Notes under the pieces: generated by a model
The model's input: only the letters and a program-made list of their open reading frames with translations
Told to the model about the DNA's origin: nothing
Databases searched by the model: none
Origin: Aelia acuminata
Lineage: Eukaryota > Arthropoda > Insecta > Hemiptera > Pentatomidae
Assembly (NCBI GenBank): GCA_911387785.2
Contig: OU426980.1
Coordinates: 6,307,390 to 6,371,389, forward strand
Reading direction: 5' to 3'
Length of the DNA: 64,000 nucleotides
In this document: positions 22,350 through 31,536 of the stretch, piece after piece
Layout: each line of letters starts with the position of its first letter
How positions within the stretch are numbered: position 1 is the stretch's first letter
Program-made: the position numbers and the translations under genes

Positions 22350-23305
22350 TATTGACTTTACCGGTGCATCCACTTAAATTCCAGTTTAGGTGGGAGTGCG
22401 AAGTCGCGAGTCTGTTGGAAAGGAAGAGGGGCGGTAGATGGAGGTGTGTAGTGAACTATTGGTAGTGTTGGGATCTGTAAGCTGATTTCAACTGTATTAA
22501 CATATAGCCAGCAGCTGGGTGCTTCGGTAGTGATGCCAATTTCGCAATGTACTTTAGGGATAGACAGGATCTTCTTATCATCAACGCATTGGCGGATCCA
22601 GCGGGGGGGGGGGGGCTGCAGCCCCTTTAAAGATAGAATTTGACTTTCCTTAATGTAAGGAAGCAATTTAAAGAACAAATAATGTGCAGAACAAGTCGAA
22701 TTTTAGTTGTGGGAAAGGAACATAAAAGGTAAAAAAGCTGATTAGCAGATCCAAATAAAGGGCTATGGGGCTGCAGCCCCCCCCCCTTTACGATCGGCTG
22801 GATCCGCCCATGCATCAACGAGGACTCTGCAATCTCGACACAAAGGCTGTGGGCAGGCCATTTTCTGTACGCTCCGGTACATATCCTGAGAACAGATCTG
22901 CTGGCAGAACGATAATCTATCGTGCTTCCTATTATAGCCCTGTAGATCTTCAAGAGGCTTGACCTGTCAGCCCCCCAACTTGAGTGGGAAAGACACTTGA
23001 GTAGTCCCAATCTGTTTGAACAAATATCGTCAAGATATTTGATGTGTTTTTTTCTAAGTAATTTGTCTAGTTACATTCCCAAATATTTTTGTTCAATAAG
23101 AGCGATAATATTTTTTGCTCCCATCGAAAACTGGGGATTATGTGCGCAACTTCTTAAATAGCATTTGTTTTCGATGCTGAAATGGTGAAGCCGCTAGTGT
23201 TCGCCCATTCCGCAACTTTGTTCAGCGCTTCTTGCATTTTCCATTCGATAACTCTTATGGACTTACTGCGAGCAAAGAGAATGATATCGTCTGCACATAA
23301 TACAA
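22350..23305 (-). pseudogene. Jockey-like non-LTR retrotransposon, reverse transcriptase C-terminal half
   Basis: On minus, 23300 downwards reads CADDIILFARSKS (the catalytic ADD block), KMQEALNKVAEWANTSGFTIS and later LLKCLSHSSWGADRSSLLKIYRA in successive frames. This is standard wording for Jockey-clade reverse transcriptases just after the palm. The frame is then split by a small MITE (22587-22812) and resumes. The 3' end is near 22350. Stops and a Cys in place of Tyr before ADD show it is a relic. Confidence 0.75.
22587..22812. mobile_element. 226-bp hAT-like MITE in the Jockey frame
   Basis: Inverted ends CATTGGCGGATCCAGC and CATGGGCGGATCCAGC (one mismatch in 16) are flanked by exact 8-bp duplications CATCAACG at 22579-22586 and 22813-22820. 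Just inside each end is a run of G (left, about 14) or C (right, about 10) next to CTGCAGCCCC. No coding capacity. Confidence 0.85.
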
Positions 23306-23321
23306 CTTTTATTTAGATCTC

Positions 23322-23732
23322 AAAAATTTTATTTTGATTTGTACAAATACGCACTAATTGTTATTAAAAATTATTAAATTAAAATATAAAATACTATGTT
23401 CAATACAACACAATCTTTTCGGAGGCGGCGCAAAATAGAAATGACATGTTACTGATAAATTTCATTAACAGACATTGAAATCAATAGATTAAAAGAGAAG
23501 AATCAAATAGAATATTTTCATAATGTCTAGTGTTAACAATTTTAAATTTTGCGCCGCCTCTGAAAATATAGTGTTGTATTGAACATAGCATTTTATATTT
23601 TATTCAATAATTTAATTTGTATTAAGAATTAGTGTGTTTGTTTGTTTGTTATGGCTTAGAGGCGTAAAACCCTCAGGTCATCACCGCCTCACAATTATTG
23701 TGTATTTGTACAAATCAAAATAAATTTTTTTA
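23322..23732. mobile_element. inverted-repeat element with GGCGGCGCAAAAT inner arms
   Basis: Left arm about 23322-23430 and right arm about 23534-23732 are complementary (for example ATTTGTACAAATCAAAATAA against its inverse, and TTGCGCCGCCTC against GAGGCGGCGCAA). The right arm carries an extra segment of about 63 bp (23637-23699) absent from the left. No frame. Confidence 0.75.
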
Positions 23733-24118
23733 TTTAATTTTTCCGGTTTTTATACCATTTTCAATTTTGCTGAGAATTCATAAAAATCACATTGCACTTA
23801 TTTTTACTCGTTCGTTTTTTATTTCATACTTTTTAGTTGGAGAAGAAAATTTTTAGGAAACCGTTGGTTTAAAAAAAATTTCGAAATTTGTTCACGCTCT
23901 ACAACGTTCGTCTATCCCGGGCATTCTCATTATAATTATAGGAACAGTCACTTTTTCAATTTTATGAATACACACAGAAAAGTGGAAAATCCTTTCGATG
24001 AATTTTTGACTAAACTTAATAGCGAAGTACTAAGAATAATATCCTTCGTAATAAAAAATTATTCAGAAAATAAATTGCTAAACCCCGTTGCTTCAATTCT
24101 AGTGGGATAACCTTTATG
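23733..24118. other. spacer, nothing recognised
   Basis: Mixed AT-rich sequence between two elements. No frame or repeat found. Confidence 0.4.
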
Positions 24119-24166
24119 ATATAGGCGGGCGCAATCGACTATAGGGTGCGCTAGTAGTTTTGCAAA

Positions 24167-24690
24167 ATGTCGGAAAGAACGGGGATAGACATAGTTGATG
24201 TGATAGAGATAATTGGTAATTTTAAAAGACCATTAATTGAAGGGCAGGCTATCCTTGATGCAAACCACATAATTACATGAGGAATAATATCTAAAAGTAA
24301 AAAAACATTTATTTTACAAGCCTTGTGCCTTCAAACTAGCAATCTTAAAGGACTGCCCCATCAAATAAAAGTGGAAATCAAATTTATTAATAATAATAAG
24401 CAATTTCTTGTCATTGTACGTGTAAAGCTGGTAGTTTTGGTAAATGCAAACACATCATTGTAACTTTACGTTTTTCGGTTAGTAATAACATTAATTACCT
24501 ATTCATACAATCATTGTTATGACAGCTTAGATTCTTTGTCATATTATTTATTTATTTGTCAAAACTTTCAGACTTCGCATTGAAAACATGGAACAATTAA
24601 GCACAACGGATGTAATAGAAAAATGGGGAAAATTAAAAAAGAAAAACAAATATGACACTATGGTCCCAATGTTATTTGCATAAAACTAAC
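24167..24690 (+). pseudogene. SWIM zinc-finger gene fragment, unit 1
   Basis: The frame starts MSERTGIDIVDVIEIIGNF. It has a stop after the NHIIT block (TGA where units 2-4 have TGT), but keeps LCLQTSNLKG where the other units have a stop. One T is missing before the Cys-rich block (CAATTTCTTG against CAATTTTCTTG) and the LLD codons after it are shortened, so the zinc finger is out of frame. Its closest relatives in this window are the three copies to the right. Confidence 0.6.
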
Positions 24691-24727
24691 ATTTGGGAAT
24701 AATAAAATGCCAATTACTAATATTTAC

Positions 24728-24917
24728 CTGGATAAATATAGTAACTTTCTTTAAAATGAAGACTACATATCGTCATATGTTTCGAAACAGGCTTATCTAT
24801 TCTTAATTTTACAATAGACTCTTTAAGAAGCTTTTTATTTTTTGGAAATAAATGGAATGACACGTCTTTTGATTTTTTAATTGAACTCTGAGGGACCGAG
24901 CAATACCTATTAGACAT
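24728..24917 (-). pseudogene. THAP-domain first exon, unit 1
   Basis: Minus-strand frame MSNRYCSVPQSS...VSFHLFPK...IVKLRIDKPVSKHMTICSLHF ends at a donor GTAAAT. This is the THAP DNA-binding fold (C2CH). The first Cys, the FP motif and the Cys-x2-His pair are present. The second Cys is Ser here, and the usual Trp is Ser (KESIVKLR). THAP domains are typical of transposases such as P elements and of proteins derived from them. Confidence 0.65.
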
Positions 24918-25047
24918 TTTTCAAATGATTTTTTGCTCAATCGGATTTTAATTATGGAAAAATAAATTAAAAACGCGAAAAAACCCTATGAATCCCAGGC
25001 AATAGGCGGGCGCAATCGAATATAGAGTGCGCTAGTAGTTTTGCAAA

Positions 25048-25570
25048 ATGTCGGAAAGAACGGTGTTAGACTTAGTTGATGTGATAGAGATAATTGGTAA
25101 TTTTAAAAGACCATTAATTGAAGGGCAGGCTATTCTTGATGCAAATCACATATTTACATGTGGAATAACATCTAAAAATAAAAAAACAGTTATTTTACTA
25201 GCCTCGTGCCTTTAAACTAGCAATCTTAAAGGACTGCCCCATCAAATAAAAGTGGAAATCAAATTTATTAATAATAATAAGCAATTTTCTTGTCATTGTA
25301 CGTGTAAAGCTGGTAGTTCTGGTAAATGCAAACACATCATTGTAACTTTACTCGACGTTTTTCGGTTAGTAATAACATTAATTACCTATTAACACAATCA
25401 TTGTTATGACAGCTTAGATTCTTTGTCATATTATTTATTTATTTGTCAAAACTTTCAGGCTTCGCATTGAAAACATGGAACAATTAAGCACAACGGATGT
25501 AATAGAAAAATGGGGAAAATTAAAAAAGAAAAACAAATATGACACTATGGTCCCAATGTTATTTGCATAA
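25048..25570 (+). pseudogene. SWIM zinc-finger gene fragment, unit 2
   Basis: Exon 1 (25048-25364) opens MSERTVLDLVDVIEI and contains FSCHCTCKAGSSGKCKH, a CxC...CxH SWIM zinc finger. A donor GTTAGT and an acceptor TTTCAG join it in phase to exon 2 (25459-25570), which reads RLRIENMEQLSTTDVIEKW and ends in TAA. One in-frame TAA follows the LLASCL block. SWIM fingers bind DNA or proteins and occur in MULE-type transposases and other proteins. Which applies here is unknown. The predicted product without the stop is about 140 residues. Confidence 0.65.
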
Positions 25571-25614
25571 AACTAGCATTTTGGAATAATAAAATGTCAA
25601 ATACTAATATTTAC

Positions 25615-25807
25615 CTGGATAAATATAGTCTCTTTCTTTAAAATAAAGATTACATATCGTCATATGTTTCGAAACAGGCTTATCTATTCTTAATTTTACA
25701 ATCCACTCTTTAAGAAGCTTTTTATTTTTTGGAAATAAAAGGGAATGACACGTCTTTTGATTTTCTAATTGAACACTGAGGGACTGAGCAATACCTATTA
25801 GATATTT
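25615..25807 (-). pseudogene. THAP-domain exon, unit 2
   Basis: Minus strand, same exon as in unit 1 but with different lesions. The start ATG is ATA. The second Cys is kept (CSVPQCS). One extra base before the FPKNK block shifts the frame. The terminal His of the C2CH set is Tyr (ICNLYF). The long open frame 25604-25867 is therefore half out-of-frame sequence and half true THAP sequence. Confidence 0.6.
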
Positions 25808-25935
25808 TTCAAATGATTTTTTGCTCAATCGGGTTTTAATTATGGAAAAATATATTAAAAACGCCAAAAAACCCTATGAATCCCAGGCAATAGGCGGGCG
25901 CAATCGAATATAGAGTGCGCTAGTAGTTTTGCAAA

Positions 25936-26458
25936 ATGTCGGAAAGAACGGTGTTAGACTTAGTTGATGTGATAGAGATAATTGGTAATTTTAAAAGACC
26001 ATTAATTGAAGGGCAGGCTATTCTTGATGCAAATCACATATTTACATGTGGAATAACATCTAAAAATAAAAAAACAGTTATTTTACTAGCCTCGTGCCTT
26101 TAAACTAGCAATCTTAAAGGACTGCCCCATCAAATAAAAGTGGAAATCAAATTTATTAATAATAATAAGCAATTTTCTTGTCATTGTACGTGTAAAGCTG
26201 GTAGTTCTGGTAAATGCAAACACATCATTGTAACTTTACTCGACGTTTTTCGGTTAGTAATAACATTAATTACCTATTAACACAATCATTGTTATGACAG
26301 CTTAGATTCTTTGTCATATTATTTATTTATTTGTCAAAACTTTCAGGCTTCGCATTGAAAACATGGAACAATTAAGCACAACGGATGTAATAGAAAAATG
26401 GGGAAAATTAAAAAAGAAAAACAAATATGACACTATGGTCCCAATGTTATTTGCATAA
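25936..26458 (+). pseudogene. SWIM zinc-finger gene fragment, unit 3
   Basis: Apparently identical to unit 2, including the in-frame stop, shifted by 888 bp. Confidence 0.65.
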
Positions 26459-26502
26459 AACTAGCATTTTGGAATAATAAAATGTCAAATACTAATATTT
26501 AC

Positions 26503-26695
26503 CTGGATAAATATAGTCTCTTTCTTTAAAATAAAGATTACATATCGTCATATGTTTCGAAACAGGCTTATCTATTCTTAATTTTACAATCCACTCTTTA
26601 AGAAGCTTTTTATTTTTTGGAAATAAAAGGGAATGACACGTCTTTTGATTTTCTAATTGAACACTGAGGGACTGAGCAATACCTATTAGATATTT
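26503..26695 (-). pseudogene. THAP-domain exon, unit 3
   Basis: Apparently identical to the unit 2 copy, with the same start-codon loss, frameshift and His-to-Tyr change. Confidence 0.6.
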
Positions 26696-26823
26696 TTCAA
26701 ATGATTTTTTGCTCAATCGGGTTTTAATTATGGAAAAATATATTAAAAACGCCAAAAAACCCTATGAATCCCAGGCAATAGGCGGGCGCAATCGAATATA
26801 GAGTGCGCTAGTAGTTTTGCAAA

Positions 26824-27346
26824 ATGTCGGAAAGAACGGTGTTAGACTTAGTTGATGTGATAGAGATAATTGGTAATTTTAAAAGACCATTAATTGAAGG
26901 GCAGGCTATTCTTGATGCAAATCACATATTTACATGTGGAATAACATCTAAAAATAAAAAAACAGTTATTTTACTAGCCTCGTGCCTTTAAACTAGCAAT
27001 CTTAAAGGACTGCCCCATCAAATAAAAGTGGAAATCAAATTTATTAATAATAATAAGCAATTTTCTTGTCATTGTACGTGTAAAGCTGGTAGTTCTGGTA
27101 AATGCAAACACATCATTGTAACTTTACTCGACGTTTTTCGGTTAGTAATAACATTAATTACCTATTAACACAATCATTGTTATGACAGCTTAGATTCTTT
27201 GTCATATTATTTATTTATTTGTCAAAACTTTCAGGCTTCGCATTGAAAACATGGAACAATTAAGCACAACGGATGTAATAGAAAAATGGGGAAAATTAAA
27301 AAAGAAAAACAAATATGACACTATGGTCCCAATGTTATTTGCATAA
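26824..27346 (+). pseudogene. SWIM zinc-finger gene fragment, unit 4
   Basis: Apparently identical to units 2 and 3, including the in-frame stop. Confidence 0.65.
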
Positions 27347-27390
27347 AACTAGCATTTTGGAATAATAAAATGTCAAATACTAATATTTAC

Positions 27391-27583
27391 CTGGATAAAT
27401 ATAGTCTCTTTCTTTAAAATAAAGATTACATATCGTCATATGTTTCGAAACAGGCTTATCTATTCTTAATTTTACAATCCACTCTTTAAGAAGCTTTTTA
27501 TTTTTTGGAAATAAAAGGGAATGACACGTCTTTTGATTTTCTAATTGAACACTGAGGGACTGAGCAATACCTATTAGATATTT
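27391..27583 (-). pseudogene. THAP-domain exon, unit 4
   Basis: Apparently identical to the unit 2 and 3 copies. It lies next to the element's right terminal region and is therefore the copy nearest a possible minus-strand promoter in that end. Confidence 0.6.
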
Positions 27584-27810
27584 TTCAAATGATTTTTTGC
27601 TCAATCGGGTTTTAATTATGGAAAAATATATTAAAAACGCCAAAAAACCCTATGAATCACAGGTAATGGCCCGGCTTTTATCCCCGTTTCTCTAGTTCCT
27701 GGAGCGCCGTCGCAGAAGCAGCACCGTCGCTTGCGCCCGCCTATGGCCCGGCTTTTATCCCCGTTTCTCTAGTTCCTGAAAGAAGCAGCACCGTCGCTAG
27801 CGCCCGCCTA

Positions 27811-28048
27811 TCAATCATTTTTATGGCTACCAAATTTTTGCTGAGGGGGACTTTCATACAATGAGGTTGCTTTCTGGGTGATATTAAGTTTTTTTTTTTT
27901 TTGCAGTTTTTATTGATGGGTGAACATCAGCAAACATTGAAATTTTAATGTCTTTTATAAATAATGTAGTGTCTGTATGGATAAAGTGTCCTTGGAAAAT
28001 TTTCATTAATTGGGAAGTTCAATACACAATATTTATATTAGTTATTAG
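27811..28048. other. spacer, nothing recognised
   Basis: Short AT-rich gap between two transposons. A T-tract followed by TTGCAG at about 27890-27905 resembles a splice acceptor, but no open frame follows. Confidence 0.4.
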
Positions 28049-28920
28049 CAGAGCCCGGATTTTTATGCAGTAAAAAGCGTCAAAACATGCCATATAATAT
28101 GCAGTAAAAAACTGTAAAATATGCAGCATAAAAACTAAAAATATGCTATCAAACAACCGTAATATTCAAAGAAACTAATGTGTATAGAATATTTCAATGC
28201 ATGTCAACAACTAGTTAACAAGGAGAATACATGAATATAGATAACTAAATTAAAAATTATATAAAACAAAGCAAATAATAAAAAAAAATTAATTATTAAA
28301 TGTATACCTAAATTTGGGCACGCTTATACTAAATTTGGGTATTCTTATACTAAATTATTAAATACATTTCTAAATTTGTGCATTCTACTCTGCATTTCTA
28401 AATGTACACGTAATGAGGAATCGAGGGGAAGAAAAGCAGACGGTTGAGCGTGATCACGGTCAAATCACTTCCTTGCGCTACCGCTGACCAAGATACAGTA
28501 CTTCCTTACACATTACTGCATCCAAGACCCTTCATAGGTTGTAGTGGAACAGGTTTTTTGGAAAGTAAGTAAATCATTAATTCGAAGAAGAGGACTTATT
28601 TACGGCGAATAACCCCGATCGAAATTGGGAATCCTAGCTCCCACGTTGGATATTACTTTTATATTTTTTAATGTATTGTTTACTTTATTAGATATAGAGT
28701 GAAAATGACCGAGGTGGTCGAAAAGTTCGAAAATTTTACATAAATAAATGAATACTTTATTAGATCATCAAAATATGCAGATATATCCAGTTATCATCAA
28801 ATATGCAAAATAAAACTTGACCAATTAGATCGGCGTACTCAAATTCGTAATCATATCAGGTCCGCTATTTAAAAGAAGCACGCAAACAAAATATGCAGTT
28901 GCATAATAATCCGGGCCCTT
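28049..28920. mobile_element. hAT-type non-autonomous element, 8-bp target duplication
   Basis: Ends CAGAGCCCGGATT and (inverse) AAGGGCCCGGATT, each followed by a TATGCA block. Exact 8-bp duplications GTTATTAG lie at 28041-28048 and 28921-28928. The interior is rich in AATATGCA repeats. A frame at 28825-29007 crosses the border and is not a gene. The right-hand end is also present, inverted, at 59408-59505. Confidence 0.85.
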
Positions 28921-29108
28921 GTTATTAGTGTTATTAGAGATGACTACCTCGAATGCGAATATAGCGAATAGTATAACGTAAATTATTTCATAACTGGACA
29001 TGTCCATAATTTTTTTTTCGAACCAAATTTGAGCTTAGATAACAGATTTTTGTTTTCTCAAAATCAATAATTTGGCATTAACAGCCTTTTTGATTTATTA
29101 ATTTGCAG

Positions 29109-29209
29109 AAACAAAATTAAAAACCGATAATAGTAATCCGGATAACATAACAGAAGTTTCACTCCGTGAAGAATCGGAGTGCAAGTGTACAATATTCCTA
29201 GAAAGCTGA
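29109..29209 (+). CDS. terminal exon of an unidentified host gene
   Basis: After a T-rich tract and TTTGCAG the sequence reads TKLKTDNSNPDNITEVSLRE and ESECKCTIFLES, then TGA, with AATAAA at 29343. The exon starts in phase 1 (two bases complete a codon). I could not find a donor exon upstream that joins in phase; the hAT element (28049-28920) may lie in the intron. Family unknown. Confidence 0.4.
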
Positions 29210-29342
29210 CAATTCCTATTCCTTATTTGTCATGAGATGTAGAAGCCTCCCACTCCTGCTATTTCCCAGCATCATTATGCAGTCAGAGCTAGTACAGTAA
29301 TTATCTCTTAGTAATTTTGTTACCTTTGTAGTTGTACTTCAT

Positions 29343-29348
29343 AATAAA
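29343..29348 (+). terminator. poly(A) signal AATAAA
   Basis: AATAAA lies 134 bp after the stop of the preceding exon. Confidence 0.4.
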
Positions 29349-29457
29349 TCTTTTTAAAAACCCTTACGATGTATGCTATTATCGTTACAGATAATGACAG
29401 CGGTATTATATATCCTAATTTTAATCTATTGTTGAAAAATTAGTTAAGGTTATGTAT

Positions 29458-29640
29458 AGGTTGGTTCCAACAAGCACTTAAAACACGTCGATAACTAACA
29501 GACTGCTCACATTCTTCCCTCCCCCCCTCACTTGATTCTGAATGTAATTGGTTGGTATTCCCATTCGATTTATGAATGCAATTTATGAAATTTGTTAGTT
29601 GTCAATGAGTTTAATAGCTTGTTGGAGCATACCTTATGTT
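29458..29640. mobile_element. small inverted-repeat MITE, family shared with 50245-50395
   Basis: The left end contains TCCAACAAGCACTTAAAAC and the right end its diverged inverse (TAATAGCTTGTTGGA). The same AAAGCTCTTAAAACACG / TTTTAAGTGCTTCTTGGAAC pair bounds the element at 50245-50395. No target duplication read. Confidence 0.5.
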
Positions 29641-29716
29641 TTTCCTATAAGTAAACATTTTGAGCGATAATTAAATATGTATTTTCATGTTTTTTCCCGA
29701 TAACTTCTTAAATAAA

Positions 29717-29899
29717 TTAAGAATCCAAAAAAGGTATTAATGGAAACACCTCGGGAAAATAATCTACATGATGCCAAAGGTTTCGTTCCAATTGGTCCAT
29801 CCATCCCGGAGTAATCGGTGAAAATACATAGAAAAAAAAAGGCATATACGTATCGAATTGAGTAACCTCTTTCGTTCGAAGTCGGTTAAAAAACATCAT
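29717..29899 (-). CDS. hypothetical 60-residue protein
   Basis: An intact minus-strand frame starts MMFFNRLRTKEVTQFDTYMP and continues with a hydrophobic Phe-rich stretch, then WMDQLERNLWHHVDYFPEVF. The many aromatic residues, three Trp, and the lack of low-complexity sequence make it look coding. No relatives recognised. It is divergent from the plus-strand exon at 30020 with about 120 bp between the two starts, which could be a shared promoter. It could also be one exon of a longer gene, or chance. Confidence 0.35.
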   Translation of the reverse strand: MMFFNRLRTKEVTQFDTYMPFFFYVFSPITPGWMDQLERNLWHHVDYFPEVFPLIPFLDS

Positions 29900-29904
29900 T
29901 TTAT

Positions 29905-29990
29905 CAATTTATCTTGCATATCTTATATTTTATCAATTTATCTTGCTTATCTTATATTTTATCAATTTATCTTGAAAATCAATTTATCTT
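29905..29990. repeat. three copies of a TTTTATCAATTTATCTTG unit
   Basis: The unit TATTTTATCAATTTATCTTG recurs at about 30-bp spacing and partly a fourth time (ATCAATTTATCTTCC). It lies just before the plus-strand start at 30020. Confidence 0.75.
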
Positions 29991-30019
29991 CCAATAGTAG
30001 TTAGAGATACCGTGGGAGA

Positions 30020-30097
30020 ATGCAGACAATTGAAAGATTAAAAAGCCTAGGAGATGGCGACTTCATTACTCGATTGTCATTGAAAGATTTATCAAAA
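30020..30097 (+). CDS. possible first coding exon, host gene unknown
   Basis: ATG at 30020 opens MQTIERLKSLGDGDFITRLS and runs 26 codons to LSK, immediately followed by a consensus donor GTAAGC. Amphipathic, helix-like composition. No in-phase next exon could be identified. The next kilobase contains a competing minus-strand frame, and a retrotransposon follows at 31130. Confidence 0.35.
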
Positions 30098-30280
30098 GTA
30101 AGCAAACCTTATTAAAACAGTCGGTCGTTAAGAACTCTTCTGAAAGGTCATTTTTGGGTTTAACTCTGGCTTTTGCGCCCTTATATGTCTCTTTAAAGGC
30201 GCTGATAAAATTCCTACTCACTTGAAATTTTTCGAAGGCACTCTCTAATTTACTAAGCTGTAAATTATTTTAGTTATTTT
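30070..30280 (-). CDS. possible terminal exon on minus, overlapping the plus exon
   Basis: Minus strand: after an acceptor-like TAATTTACAG the frame reads LSKLESAFEKFQVSRNFISA and FKETYKGAKARVKPKNDLSEE, ending in TAA near 30070. This is 70 codons with coding-like composition. It overlaps the plus exon by about 28 bp. I could not join it in phase to an upstream exon (a candidate at about 30330 brings a stop). Either this or the plus exon may be spurious. Confidence 0.3.
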
Positions 30281-30929
30281 TTGTTTTCAATAAATACTAA
30301 TAAGACCTTATACTTGTTTGCAAAGCTTCCTCCTTGGTCACAGGTAAACACCATTTACTTTTCCATCTCCTAGACAATTAATCTTTCGTATAAATGTAAG
30401 AATAGCAAATATTTATATCTGTGCGTAAACAATTATGAATCATTTCTATGTTACTCCTATTATCCTACCTGCAATTTATGTTTTCATTTTACTGTTCTAA
30501 TTTTAGCTTAACAAATGTACTTATCATAAGTATTTCTTTTGTTATTCTTAGGGGACTACAAGTCCCTGAATAAAGTTATACCTTCATTCCCTCATTAATT
30601 CGCATTGCCCAATAGTAAAAGAGGAATAGATTAAGTAAGTAAATAAACTAATAAGACCTCTCCATTGCATGTTCTCTTATTTTCTTTGTAGGAGTAAAAA
30701 TGTGATCTTCCTGTTTAAAGCTGGTTTATTCCTCAGGTTAAGAGTTCTCTAGTCTCCCTGCAATCCTTTTTTCAGTATTCTGCAATACGATCTATTCGGC
30801 CTGGACCTCTTTGGAGAGAAAACCTACCGCACGGGTTAAAAAGGATAACCATTTAGTTATTCTGTACGCTGTCCCATCGCTACTTTGTAAATTAAGCTTT
30901 TTAGAATACCCTCTAAAGGGTCCTTTTCA
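30281..30929. other. spacer or intron, nothing firm
   Basis: AT-rich. Isolated splice-like signals occur (for example CACAG followed by GTAAAC near 30350), but no exon can be supported. Confidence 0.4.
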
Positions 30930-31129
30930 GTGGAGATCGGACCTTACTTAAAAGGGCGCCTTAGTGAACGACGCATCAACCCAACTTCAGTATTTGTACC
31001 GAACAAAGTGCAGCATGCCAATGCCTTCAGGGCCACTGCTTATTCTTCAGTGTTAGCGGAACCTTTAATTTACAATATAGAGCAAAAGGTAGCTGACATT
31101 CCCTACACAAGGGGAAAGTGTAAAAAAAG
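30930..31129 (+). other. open frame cut by a retrotransposon
   Basis: After TTTTCAG an open frame reads EIGPYLKGRLSERRINPTSV and VFVPNKVQHANAFRATAYSS and stays open up to the LTR retrotransposon inserted at 31130. Across the insertion (past 34375) the same frame continues about 33 codons more before a stop. No family recognised. It may be a host exon or an older element. Confidence 0.35.
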
Positions 31130-31285
31130 GGCTTGGCAATAATAATAAAACAAAGCCTTCTAACGACAAAATGTATTTTACAAACTGACTTTACAGTGTA
31201 CTGACACTCAACGCACGAACTTGCCTTCTTATCAGTCAACAATCGATCGCCCCACACCTCACTCTCTCGATACAATACAACCACA
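31130..31285 (-). repeat. LTR (3' in element orientation)
   Basis: Matches 34181-34370, sharing TCTAACGACAAAATGTATTT and CAACAATCGATCGCCCCACA. On minus it begins TGTGGTTGTATTGTATCGAG. It is shorter than its partner by about 34 bp through an internal gap. Confidence 0.8.
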
Positions 31286-31299
31286 CGCCCCCATGATGT

Positions 31300-31447
31300 C
31301 CACATCATCCTCTAAATGATAATCTTGAAGCCTATGCGGCACCCTTCGCGTCCTCACCGATCTTCTTGGAAATTTTCCAAAAGAATTTCTCCTAGCGGAG
31401 ACCTCTCCGCAAAAGTCTCCGCTAGAATTCTTGTTACCTGTTGCCAA
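31300..31447 (-). pseudogene. integrase C-terminal end
   Basis: The minus frame ends RTRRVPHRLQDYHLEDDVD shortly before the purine tract and LTR, the usual last residues of Gag-Pol in such elements (RRVPxRLxDY). It is separated from the zinc-binding domain by a deletion of the catalytic core. Confidence 0.55.
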
Positions 31448-31536
31448 CCTTCGTCTGTCACTTGGCGCTATAACGCAAATCTCTAAGTCCTAAGTCTATC
31501 AATGTTAACTACTTCTTTGATGCGTAGTGTGTAATG

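Larger units (their letters stand above)
24119..27810. mobile_element. DNA element with ATAGGCGGGCGC ends and internal 888-bp tandem units
   Basis: The left end ATAGGCGGGCGCAATCG is met in inverse at the right end (GCGCCCGCCTAT, to 27810). Between them are four tandem units. Unit 1 starts about 24120 and is diverged (881 bp). Units 2-4 start at 25001, 25889 and 26777, are 888 bp each, and show no difference I can see until the very end of unit 4. Each unit begins with the element's own left terminus. Two copies of a CCCGGCTTTTATCCCCG segment follow (27667 and 27746), the second ending at the terminus. No clean target duplication could be read. Neither gene carried is intact. Confidence 0.7.

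Noticed and set aside
25604..25867. 87-codon minus frame as an intact small THAP protein (also at 26492 and 27380)
   Set aside because: Its first half is out of frame relative to the THAP exon; the true start codon is lost and a one-base insertion lies in the middle.
28825..29007. 60-codon minus frame
   Set aside because: It crosses the right border of a hAT element and its target duplication, so it cannot be an old host gene.
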